A DNA stretch of 64,000 nt from Sphingobium xenophagum NBRC 107872. Its GTDB lineage: Bacteria > Pseudomonadota > Alphaproteobacteria > Sphingomonadales > Sphingomonadaceae. Made by a program: the position numbers and the translations under genes. The notes below the pieces were generated by a model. That model saw only the letters and a list, made by a program, of their open reading frames with translations. It had not been told where the DNA came from and ran no database searches. Every line of letters begins with the position of its first letter. Position 1 is the stretch's first letter. The stretch covers positions 124,001-188,000 of the forward strand of contig NZ_BARE01000011.1 in NCBI RefSeq assembly GCF_000367345.1, read 5' to 3'. Below are positions 53,681 through 61,487 of this stretch, piece after piece.

Positions 53681-54151
53681 TCATCCCACAGGAAGAAAAA
53701 GTATCCCAAGCATACGAAACTGGCAATATGGCCGATATATCACAGGGTACCAACGCAGCAGGCCGATCAATTCCCTGCGCCATGGCCAGAGCAGGATGGC
53801 GTTGAGCAATAGCGTGACGATGCCGAACGCATATTCGACTACGCCCGGATCCAGCACGAAATTCCAGTAACCGATCACGACATTGAGCGGCACGCTGGCC
53901 AGCGCGGCAGGCAATACCGCGCGGTTCGCCAGCACCAGCAGCGCCACGATCACCTCCATGATCTTTATCCAGGCGAACAAGCCGCTGTGGATCAGCGCCA
54001 GGGTGAATTCCTGCGCCAGCGGCGTGTTGCCCAGCGGCTGAAGATCGAAGGGGGTGAAATATTCTATCCCCGAAAACAGGAACCACCCCCCATAAATGAT
54101 ACGTGCGGCGGTATAGGCGGACCCCTGCCCCCGCCCCTGCGCATCCAGCAT
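53681..54151 (-). CDS. DoxX-family membrane protein
   Basis: A 156-residue integral membrane protein with four predicted helices: the first around YTAARIIYGGWFLFSGIEYF, then TLALIHSGLFAWIKIMEVIV, LASVPLNVVIGYWNF and YAFGIVTLLLNAILLW. This matches DoxX-like proteins, which have been proposed as quinone-linked or redox-associated membrane subunits. The preferred ATG is 54151; a TTG at 54163 overlaps the stop of the upstream ALDH gene. Another reading frame of 198 codons on the same strand is a shadow. It is co-transcribed with the aldehyde dehydrogenase. Confidence 0.75.
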   Translation of the reverse strand: MLDAQGRGQGSAYTAARIIYGGWFLFSGIEYFTPFDLQPLGNTPLAQEFTLALIHSGLFAWIKIMEVIVALLVLANRAVLPAALASVPLNVVIGYWNFVLDPGVVEYAFGIVTLLLNAILLWPWRRELIGLLRWYPVIYRPYCQFRMLGILFLPVG

Positions 54152-54159
54152 GATTATGC

Positions 54160-55629
54160 TCAAAAGCCGCTGGGCGTGGCGTCGAGCAACATGGTCTTGG
54201 TTTCCAGATAGGCGTGCAGGCCTTCCACCCCGCCCTCGCGCCCGATCCCCGATTGCTTGAAGCCGCCAAAAGGCAGGCCGAACTCCATCTTCATGCCATT
54301 CTGCCCAAATCCGCCTGCGCGGATGCGACGGCCGATGCGATAGGCGGCATCGGCGTCATTGGTCAGCACCGATCCATTCAGGCCAAAGGCGCTGTCATTG
54401 GCGATGCGGATTGCATCCTCCTCATCATCGGCGGGAATAAGGCACAGGACGGGGCCGAAAATTTCCTCCTGCGCGATGCGGCTCTTGTTATCCACATTCG
54501 CGAACAGGGTGGGTTCAATGAAATAGCCGCTGTTCATATGGGCAGGACGGTTGCCGCCGGTCACGAGATCGGCACTTGCGCGACCCAGCGCGATATATTC
54601 CTCCACCCGTTCAAGCTGGCGCTTCATCGCCACCGGGCCAAGCTGTGTATCGGGCGCATCGCTATGGCCGATGCGGATGCCCTGCATCACCTTCGCAATG
54701 GCGTCGGCCAGTTCGTCATGACGATGGCGCGGCACGATCGCACGCGACAGCATGGCGCAAACCTGTCCGCTCATGATCGTGATGGTGTTGCCCAGAATTG
54801 CAGCGGCGACCTCTATGGGAAAATCGTCGCGCACGATCGCTGCCGACTTGCCGCCCAGTTCCAGCGTACAGCGCGCGACCCGCCCGGCGCAGACCTCGCC
54901 GATCCGCTTGCCCGCCAGCGTCGATCCGGTGAAAGTCACCTTGTCGATGCCGGGGTTGCGGACCAGATGGTCGGATGCGTCGCGTCCCGCCGCGACCAGA
55001 TTGACCACGCCGGCCGGCACCCCTGCCGCTTCCGCCGCTTCGGCTATGATATAGGCTTCCAGCGGGGTCTCCGGCGACGGCTTCATGATGACGGTGCAGC
55101 CTGCAACCATGGCATAGGCGACCTTGGACGACATGATGCCATAGGGCGCGTTCCAGGGCGCGATCGCGGCGACAACGCCAGCGGGTTCCTGCGCCACGAT
55201 CGCCGTATGGACCTGGCTCGCCGGACGTTTTTCGACAAAGGGAAAGCTGTCGGCATAGCCTGCGATCGCCATGAATGTCGCGGTCGCACCGCCAGTCATG
55301 ATTGGCGCGAAGCTGGCGAGGCCACCGACCTGCGCCGTCCAGGCGGCCGACAGTTCAGGCGTGCGCTTGCCCAATTCTTCGCCCATCCGCCGCACGATCG
55401 CGCCACGCTCGGCAGGCGCCATGGTGGACCATGGGCCATCATCGAACGCCGTGCGTGCGGCAGCGACGGCGCGATCCATGTCCGCTTCGGTTCCATCGAC
55501 GACGCGGGCAATAACCGCCTCGCTATTGGGCGAAACGATTTCGATCATCCGGTCAGCCGTCGATCCGACCCATGCGCCACCAATGAACAGCTTGTCGGGA
55601 TGGGCGATATGGATGTTGTCGGGAACCAT
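54160..55629 (-). CDS. Aldehyde dehydrogenase family protein
   Basis: A 489-residue ALDH with Asn160 (PWNAPYGIM), Glu257 (LELGGKSA) and nucleophile Cys291 (MSGQVCAMLSRA). It resembles the betaine/phenylacetaldehyde/ 4-hydroxybenzaldehyde branch. It is the first gene of a leftward pair with the DoxX gene and divergent from an aromatic acid carrier; tandem palindromes occupy the shared promoter. The three ALDHs of the window share about the same length but have distinct substrate loops. Likely substrate is an aromatic aldehyde; unproven. Confidence 0.9.
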   Translation of the reverse strand: MVPDNIHIAHPDKLFIGGAWVGSTADRMIEIVSPNSEAVIARVVDGTEADMDRAVAAARTAFDDGPWSTMAPAERGAIVRRMGEELGKRTPELSAAWTAQVGGLASFAPIMTGGATATFMAIAGYADSFPFVEKRPASQVHTAIVAQEPAGVVAAIAPWNAPYGIMSSKVAYAMVAGCTVIMKPSPETPLEAYIIAEAAEAAGVPAGVVNLVAAGRDASDHLVRNPGIDKVTFTGSTLAGKRIGEVCAGRVARCTLELGGKSAAIVRDDFPIEVAAAILGNTITIMSGQVCAMLSRAIVPRHRHDELADAIAKVMQGIRIGHSDAPDTQLGPVAMKRQLERVEEYIALGRASADLVTGGNRPAHMNSGYFIEPTLFANVDNKSRIAQEEIFGPVLCLIPADDEEDAIRIANDSAFGLNGSVLTNDADAAYRIGRRIRAGGFGQNGMKMEFGLPFGGFKQSGIGREGGVEGLHAYLETKTMLLDATPSGF

Positions 55630-55678
55630 GGTCTATCCTCTTCCTGGCTGGCGCATTACGCCTTTTCAGCAGCACACT

Positions 55679-55692
55679 ATAACGTTCGTTAT
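55679..55692. promoter_or_regulatory. Palindromic operator candidate in the ALDH/MFS divergent promoter
   Basis: ATAACG-TT-CGTTAT is a perfect palindrome, overlapped on the minus strand by a TATAGT -10-like hexamer for the ALDH transcript. A related but imperfect copy (ATTCGTTACGATAA, 55761-55774) lies 80 bases away near the MFS start, and a TTGACA box sits at 55728. Two sites near opposed promoters suggest one regulator for both; its gene is not identifiable from position. Confidence 0.45.
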
Positions 55693-55810
55693 TATTATCG
55701 CAACCCGTTCGCTCGTTTTTTAGCGCTTGACAGGCTGGGGTGGCGCCAACCAATTATATCATTCGTTACGATAAGCGCTGCGCAATGCCCATAGAGAGGA
55801 ACGCCGATCC

Positions 55811-57049
55811 ATGACCCGTCCGCAGGACATGGGCATAACGCCATCTTTTACCCCGCGGTTGATCCTGTCGCTGTTCCTGTGCGGGCTGGTCCTGTTCGTC
55901 GATGGCTATGATCTGGCGGCGATGCCGCTGGCGTTGCCCCATATCGCAAAGGCGCTGGACATTCCGCCCGCCCGCTTCGGCTTTGCCCTTTCGGCGGTAT
56001 TGCTGGGCCTGGGCGTCGGCGCGGTTTTGCTGGCGCCGCTGGGGGATCGCTTCGGCCGGCGCCGGATGATCACCTTCTCGGTCATCTGTATCGGCCTGCT
56101 GACCATGGCGACGGCCAGCGGAACGAACATCGCCAGCTTCATCATATGGCGCTTGCTGACTGGCTTGGCTCTGGGCGCATGCCTGCCCAACGTCACCGCG
56201 CTGGCTGCGATCTGGGCACCGCCGGGGCGACGCGCAAGCACGTTGACGATCGTATCGCTCGGCATCTCCTTTGGCGCGATCGTCGCGGGCCTGATTGCGC
56301 CGCCGCTGATCGCGCTGGGCGGTTGGCGCGCCCTGTTCCTGTTGCCGGGCGCAGCGACATTGCTGCTTGCGCTCGCCCTGTTCCTGCTATTTCCGCCGGA
56401 AAAGAAAGCAGAGCCCGGAACTGACGCCCGCGCCGTCCGCCCGCTTGCCCGCATATTGCGCAAGCCGCTCCGGTTCCCGACGATCGTTTTTGCATTACTC
56501 TATGGTATCAATGCTTTCGGCCTCTATCTTATCATCAGTTGGACGCCGACCTTGCTGCCGCAGGCGGGCTTCACGCTGGATCAGGCCGCACGATCGATCA
56601 CCATCATCCAGTCGGGTGGACTGGTCATCGCTCTGGCGCTTGCCTGGCTGATTGATCGCAACCATGCCGTGCTGGCGCTGGCGGGTGCCTATGTCACGAT
56701 CATCGCGGCTTTCGCCCTGCTGGCGATCCTGTCTGCCGGGACTTTGTCGACCAACTTGCTGCTGCTGGTGGCGGGCGGCGGCATTGTCGGGGTCCATCTG
56801 TGCATCATGGCCGTCGTTACCGGCGTATTTCCGCCCGATTGTCTGGCCACTGCCATTGGCTTTGGCGTGGCAGTCGCCCGTATCGGCGCGATCGGCGGGC
56901 CGCTGGCCGGTGGCTGGCTGATCGGCAACGGCGCGGGTCCGGGGCCCTTCTTCCTGTTCGCTATCCTGCCGATGGCGCTTTGCCTGCTGATCACATTCGC
57001 CCTGCCCGCCGCACGTCGCGCTGGCCAGTCCGGCTGCGATCACCCCTAG
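55811..57049 (+). CDS. AAHS-family MFS transporter (aromatic acid:H+ symporter)
   Basis: A 412-residue carrier with 12 predicted membrane segments. The helix-1 motif DGYDLAAMPLALPHIAKALD is typical of PcaK/BenK-type aromatic acid:proton symporters, and loop 2-3 has APLGDRFGRRRMI. It is shorter than PcaK because the central loop is reduced. Such proteins import protonated or anionic benzoates including vanillate, 4-hydroxybenzoate or protocatechuate. It is divergent from an aldehyde dehydrogenase, whose product would be just such an acid. The stop codon overlaps the end of the convergent OprB-type gene by 4 bases. Confidence 0.87.
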   Translation: MTRPQDMGITPSFTPRLILSLFLCGLVLFVDGYDLAAMPLALPHIAKALDIPPARFGFALSAVLLGLGVGAVLLAPLGDRFGRRRMITFSVICIGLLTMATASGTNIASFIIWRLLTGLALGACLPNVTALAAIWAPPGRRASTLTIVSLGISFGAIVAGLIAPPLIALGGWRALFLLPGAATLLLALALFLLFPPEKKAEPGTDARAVRPLARILRKPLRFPTIVFALLYGINAFGLYLIISWTPTLLPQAGFTLDQAARSITIIQSGGLVIALALAWLIDRNHAVLALAGAYVTIIAAFALLAILSAGTLSTNLLLLVAGGGIVGVHLCIMAVVTGVFPPDCLATAIGFGVAVARIGAIGGPLAGGWLIGNGAGPGPFFLFAILPMALCLLITFALPAARRAGQSGCDHP

Positions 57050-58213
57050 TCGATCAGGCGCGAACCAATGGCAAAGCGCAGCCCGACGACCCAGGCGTCG
57101 CGGATGGTCGGGTCAGCGCCGGGATTGTGGACATATTGCAGGTTGGGCTGCACCGTAAGCCATGGCGACAGCGGCGCACGATAGGTGATTTCGGCGACCG
57201 ATTCAGTGCGCTGCGCGGCGCTGCTTCGGCGATAATCAGGGGATGTGGAGGCGGTCACCACCGCCAGACCAAGCTCGTCCTCCGGCCGCCCGTTCACCGC
57301 GCCTGTCCATTTTACGCCCAGACTGGCGAACCGGTCGAACATGTTGAACCGCCCGCTTGACGTGCCAAGCCGGAAGAAACCGTCCACCTTCTCCTCGCCA
57401 TCGGTCATCAGCGGCATTTCCCCACGCAGATAGACCCCGGCATTGCCCCGCCCTATGCTTCCATCCCAGGCTTCGAACGTCGCTGTGTAGCGCCAATGCC
57501 CCAGCAACAGCCGCGCGCCGGCAATCGGCACGTCGAGTTCACCGATCAGCAGCGCGCCATCGCCGTTACCCAGTTTGATCGCGGTGCGGGCCGGATGATC
57601 GGGATCGCCCGGTACCCCGTCCAATATCGCAGCGCGCACAGCCCAGCCCTCGGCCGGCTGCCATTCGACACGCGCGGCCAGCGATGTCGATGGGAAGATC
57701 GACGGACCATTGCGACCCGTCAGCGAAATATCGCTGCCGATCCCATGCGCGCTGCCGACGAATACGCCAGCGGCGTCGAGCGCGTCAAATTCCGAGTTGA
57801 GATCATATAATCCTGCCTTCAGCGACAATCCGGGCGCGATCGTCTGGTTGATCCAGGCTTCATATAGTCTGAATGCCCGTTTCGATATTACTGACTGCGT
57901 GTACGTCCCCCACCGCGTTGGAGATCGACGCGCCATTATTGTAGAGGCCATAGACATGCGCCTCGGCCCCGCGCCAACCCAGCGTCGCCTCCAGATCAGC
58001 CTCCAGCACTATGTCGAGATTGTCGAGATAGCGCGCGCGCCGCTTCAACCCGCCCGCTACATTGGCCATCACTTCGCCGGTATAGGTGACCTCCAGCAGC
58101 ACCGGCCCCTGCGTCTCGTCAATCTCTCCCGCCGCATGGATGTGCGAATGGGGTCGCCGCGGCAACGCATCATCTGCCGCAGCGGCCAGCAATAGAAACG
58201 GGGCGATCATCAT
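57046..58213 (-). pseudogene. OprB-family carbohydrate porin, frameshifted
   Basis: Two overlapping reading frames form one porin. Frame one (58213 to about 57860) gives a signal peptide MMIAPFLLLAAAADDA and the first strands (EVTYTGEVMANVAGGLKRRA), reaching SNIETG and then a stop. Frame two continues with RLYEAWINQTIAPGLSLKAG, LYDLNSEFDALDAAGVFVG, and ends in a barrel terminus. Removing one base near 57870-57876 (the GGCATTCAG stretch on the minus strand) restores a continuous protein of about 388 residues, the usual OprB length. The break therefore is a one-base insertion. It could be a true pseudogene or a sequencing error; both halves look otherwise intact. Confidence 0.7.
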
Positions 58214-58410
58214 GATGGTAAAAGGGCCGGTACGCAGGTCATAGCAACAGGAAGAATAAAGGTCGGGCTGCGGCGTCGATAACGGATGATCCTTGCCAGA
58301 CGCCATAGTCGACTGAAAACCGACCCCATTTCAGCATGAATATGCGCCAGACCCTCAGCCATCGATTGACGCCCGGTGCAGGACGCCATAGGCGCACCGA
58401 CAGTTTCAAC

Positions 58411-58518
58411 CCACGGGGTGTCCTGGCGCTGTCAGGGCTGAGAGGCGGATCGGGCGCAGGGGGCGTCCAGTCTGCAAACCCGCGAACCTGATCCGGCTCA
58501 CACCGGCGGAGGAATAGG
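58411..58518 (+). promoter_or_regulatory. TPP riboswitch (THI element)
   Basis: The conserved pieces occur in order: ACGGGGTGTCC at the 5' stem, GGGCTGAGAGG (58435-58445) of the pyrimidine-sensing helix, then ACCCGCGAACCTGATCCGG (58478-58495) of the pyrophosphate helix and CACCGGCGGAGGAA at the 3' side. The final GGAGGAA (58508-58514) also serves as ribosome-binding site for the ATG at 58522, so thiamin pyrophosphate probably blocks translation of the TonB receptor and tenA. Confidence 0.92.
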
Positions 58519-58521
58519 GAT

Positions 58522-60666
58522 ATGCGTCTTTACGCCATTATGTCGCCTGCCATATCGATCGCACTGCTACTGGGTTCAGGCTACGCCCATGCGGACGACA
58601 GCATCGTCGTCACCGCGCGCGGCCGCGCAGAAGCCGAAATCCGGGTGCCCGACACGATCGCCGTCTATGGTCCCGCCGCCATCGCCGCGCAGCGCCTGAC
58701 CACGATCGACGATTTCATCGCGGCAACGCCCGGCATCTTCATCATCAACGATCAGGATCCGGGCACCAACCTCATATCCGTGCGGGGCGTATCCACCAAC
58801 CGCAGCCAATCGCCCTCTATCGCCTATATCGTCGACGGATTGGCGTTGCCCGATTCCGAACTCTTCACGCTGCGCCCCTATGATCTGGCGCGGGTCGAGA
58901 TTTTGAAGGGGCCGCAGGGCGCCTTGTTCGGCCGGTCGGCATCGGGCGGGGCCATCGCCATGACGACCAACGATCCCGGCCCGGACTGGGGCGGCGAAGC
59001 AGCCGTCGGGATCGGCAACGGCCTGACCTGGACCGCCGACGGCGTGGTCAATGCCCCTGTGTCGGAACAGGTGCAATTGCGCCTGGCCGGTTCCTATCGC
59101 AACAGCGACGGCTTCATCCGCAACAGCTTTCTGGACAAGAAGGTCGATGGCAGCATCAGCCGCAATCTGCGCCTGAAGGCAAAGGTCGCGCTGAACGAAA
59201 CGGCGACGTTCCGCTTTCGCCTGGGCTGGGCCAATGAAGAAGGCGGGGCGGCCTATATTTCATCGGGCAATGTTACTGGCCTTTATGGCGGGCGCCTGTC
59301 GGGTGCGGCATTGACCGATCCGTTCGGGGATTTTGAAGGGCGGGCATCGCGTACATGGTGGGGCGCGCAGGCCAGCTATGAACAGGAAGCGGGTGACGGG
59401 CTGCTCTTCACATGGACTGGCGGCTATGACGATTATCATAAAGATTTCGTTGAAGAACTGGATTTTCGCAACGACAAGCCATTGACGCTTTTCGGCGCGC
59501 CATTGTTCCCGGATGGTATTCAACCCATCTCCCAACCTGTTGATATAAAAGCCTGGACCAGCGAAACCCGGCTGACGTCACGCGGCGACGGGCCGCTGCG
59601 CTGGCATGTAGGCCTGTTCTACCAACGGCTGGAGCGCGACCGGACCGATGATTTCGGGCCGCTGCTGTTCGGCAGCGAAGCGCTGCGCGCGGAAACCCGC
59701 TCCAGCCAGATCGGTGTTTTCGGGCAGGCGAGCTACGACATTGCGCCACAGGTCGAAGCCACGATGGCGCTGCGCTATGACCGCGACCGGCGCAAGGAAG
59801 ATACGGTCGGTACCGTCACTGGAACGATTGTCGCGCAACGTGCCCGGACGTTCGAGAAATGGCAGCCCAAACTGTCCCTCGCCTGGCGCCCGACCGATCA
59901 TCTGACCGCCTATGTCACCGGCGCGATCGGTTTCAAGGCGGGCGGCTTCAACCCCCTGCCCGGCCCGACCGATGTATGGCAGGCCGTGTTCCCGGCCGAA
60001 ACCACCCGCTCGATCGAGGCGGGCGTCAAGGGTGAGAGCGCGGATGGGCGTATCCGCCTGTCGCTCGCGGGCTTCATCACTGACTATGACAATTTCCAGA
60101 ACACCGTGTTCCTGGGCAACTCGGTCGTCCTGTCGGTGCCACAGGTCGATGTCCACGGGATCGAAGCGTCGGCGCAGGCGGCGCTGGGCGCGGGCTTCAG
60201 CCTGGATGGCGGGCTGGCCTGGACCCACAGCCGCACCGGCACCTATTTCACGCCCAACCCCACGCCAGAACCGGGTGAACCCGCTATCCTGGACATGAGC
60301 GGCAAGCGCACCCCCAACGCGCCGGACTGGACCATCAACAGCGGTATTGGCTGGCAGGGCGCGGCCGGACCTGCGACTGTCAATGTTCGGCTTAGTGTCG
60401 CCTATGTCTCACGCGTCGATTTCGAGATCGACAATATCCTCCATTCACCTGGCTACACCTCGGTCGATGGGCGTATAGGCGTCAGCCACGGGGCATGGAC
60501 GTTTGACCTTTGGGCCAAGAACCTGCTCGACAAGCGCTGGGCGATCTCGGCTTTTGGCCAGCAGCAATTGCCGCTACTGCTGGGCCTTGGCCCGGATGGA
60601 CCGTTCGACAGTTTCACCATCAACACCGGCCGCCAATTCGGCGCCAGCGCATCCGTGCGCTTTTGA
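58522..60666 (+). CDS. TonB-dependent receptor, probable thiamin or thiamin-precursor uptake
   Basis: A 714-residue receptor. A signal peptide (AIMSPAISIALLLGSGYAHA) leads to DDSIVVTARGR, the TonB box, a plug with ARVEILKGPQGALFGRSASGG, and a barrel ending GASASVRF with the terminal Phe. It is directly controlled by the TPP riboswitch upstream and followed by tenA 14 bases downstream. Riboswitch-controlled TonB receptors beside tenA are known or predicted to import thiamin or its breakdown products across the outer membrane. That assignment comes from genomic context, since receptor sequences alone do not show cargo. Confidence 0.9.
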   Translation: MRLYAIMSPAISIALLLGSGYAHADDSIVVTARGRAEAEIRVPDTIAVYGPAAIAAQRLTTIDDFIAATPGIFIINDQDPGTNLISVRGVSTNRSQSPSIAYIVDGLALPDSELFTLRPYDLARVEILKGPQGALFGRSASGGAIAMTTNDPGPDWGGEAAVGIGNGLTWTADGVVNAPVSEQVQLRLAGSYRNSDGFIRNSFLDKKVDGSISRNLRLKAKVALNETATFRFRLGWANEEGGAAYISSGNVTGLYGGRLSGAALTDPFGDFEGRASRTWWGAQASYEQEAGDGLLFTWTGGYDDYHKDFVEELDFRNDKPLTLFGAPLFPDGIQPISQPVDIKAWTSETRLTSRGDGPLRWHVGLFYQRLERDRTDDFGPLLFGSEALRAETRSSQIGVFGQASYDIAPQVEATMALRYDRDRRKEDTVGTVTGTIVAQRARTFEKWQPKLSLAWRPTDHLTAYVTGAIGFKAGGFNPLPGPTDVWQAVFPAETTRSIEAGVKGESADGRIRLSLAGFITDYDNFQNTVFLGNSVVLSVPQVDVHGIEASAQAALGAGFSLDGGLAWTHSRTGTYFTPNPTPEPGEPAILDMSGKRTPNAPDWTINSGIGWQGAAGPATVNVRLSVAYVSRVDFEIDNILHSPGYTSVDGRIGVSHGAWTFDLWAKNLLDKRWAISAFGQQQLPLLLGLGPDGPFDSFTINTGRQFGASASVRF

Positions 60667-60680
60667 CGAAGGACATGGCG

Positions 60681-61343
60681 ATGGGCTTTTGCGATCAGAT
60701 CTGGGCGGACGCCGCCCCGTTGCGGCAGGCTATCCTGGACCATCCATTCCTGACCGCGCTGGCAGACGGAACATTGCCACGCGACAGCTTCCAACATTAT
60801 ATCGTGCAGGACAGTCTCTATCTGGCTGAATATGCCCGCACATTGGCGATCGCCGCGGCCCGCGCGCCCAGTGCCGCAGGGCGGCTGGAATTTTCCGACG
60901 GCGCGAAAGTTGCGGTGCAGGTTGAAGAAGCGCTGCATCAGGCCTTCTTCGCTCAGTTCGGCGTCAGCGCAACCACAGCGCAGGGTGCCGAGCCAACCCC
61001 CTCCTGCCTTGGCTACACCAGCTATCTCGCCAGCCTGGCCGCGACCCGCAGCTATGAGGAATTGGTCGCTGGCATCCTGCCCTGTTTCTGGGTCTATTGG
61101 GAAGTCGGCTGCGCCATCAAGCCGCGCGCCGTCAGCCCCAACCCCTATGCACCGTGGATCGAAACCTATGCCGATCCCGGTTTTGGCGCGGCGACCGACC
61201 GGGTTCGCGCGCTGGTGGACGAAGCGGCCGCCGCCACGACTCCGGCGGTGCGCGACGCCATGGCCCGCGCCTTCCGCAACGCGACCAGATATGAGTGGAT
61301 GTTCTGGGATTCGGCCTGGCGGCTGGAAAGCTGGCCGGTCTGA
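60681..61343 (+). CDS. tenA: Thiaminase II / aminopyrimidine aminohydrolase TenA
   Basis: A 220-residue TenA. The three residues known from the Bacillus subtilis enzyme are at the same numbers: Asp44 (HYIVQDSLYL), nucleophile Cys135 (ILPCFWVYWEVG) and Glu205 (TRYEWMFWD). TenA hydrolyses aminopyrimidine degradation products of thiamin to HMP, allowing salvage. I start at ATG 60681 with AAGGA 7 bases upstream; ATG 60675 is too close to it. The gene is co-transcribed with the TPP-riboswitch-controlled TonB receptor, which gives a full outer membrane uptake plus salvage route for degraded thiamin. Confidence 0.95.
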   Translation: MGFCDQIWADAAPLRQAILDHPFLTALADGTLPRDSFQHYIVQDSLYLAEYARTLAIAAARAPSAAGRLEFSDGAKVAVQVEEALHQAFFAQFGVSATTAQGAEPTPSCLGYTSYLASLAATRSYEELVAGILPCFWVYWEVGCAIKPRAVSPNPYAPWIETYADPGFGAATDRVRALVDEAAAATTPAVRDAMARAFRNATRYEWMFWDSAWRLESWPV

Positions 61344-61455
61344 ACCGCCAATAGTCCGCTGGCCCAAGCAGGGGAGCACGGCCCATTCGGGCGTCCGGCA
61401 TATTGCGGCGGATGGACTGGGCGTTCGCCTCGATCAAACGAGTGGATGCGGGCAG

Positions 61456-61474
61456 ACAGGGCATATTGCCCTGT
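61456..61474. repeat. Short palindrome upstream of the oligopeptidase gene
   Basis: ACAGGGCA-TAT-TGCCCTGT has perfect 8-bp arms. It ends 13 bases before the start codon at 61488, at the place of a ribosome-binding site, so it may fold in the mRNA leader or bind a regulator. The rest of the 144-bp gap contains nothing I can define. Confidence 0.4.
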
Positions 61475-61487
61475 GTAAAGAAGCGTC

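Noticed and set aside
53673..54269. 198-codon frame overlapping the DoxX gene
   Set aside because: The other frame on the same strand has four clean membrane helices and DoxX features.
54214..55794. 526-codon plus-strand frame
   Set aside because: Antisense to a complete aldehyde dehydrogenase with all catalytic residues; no domain visible.
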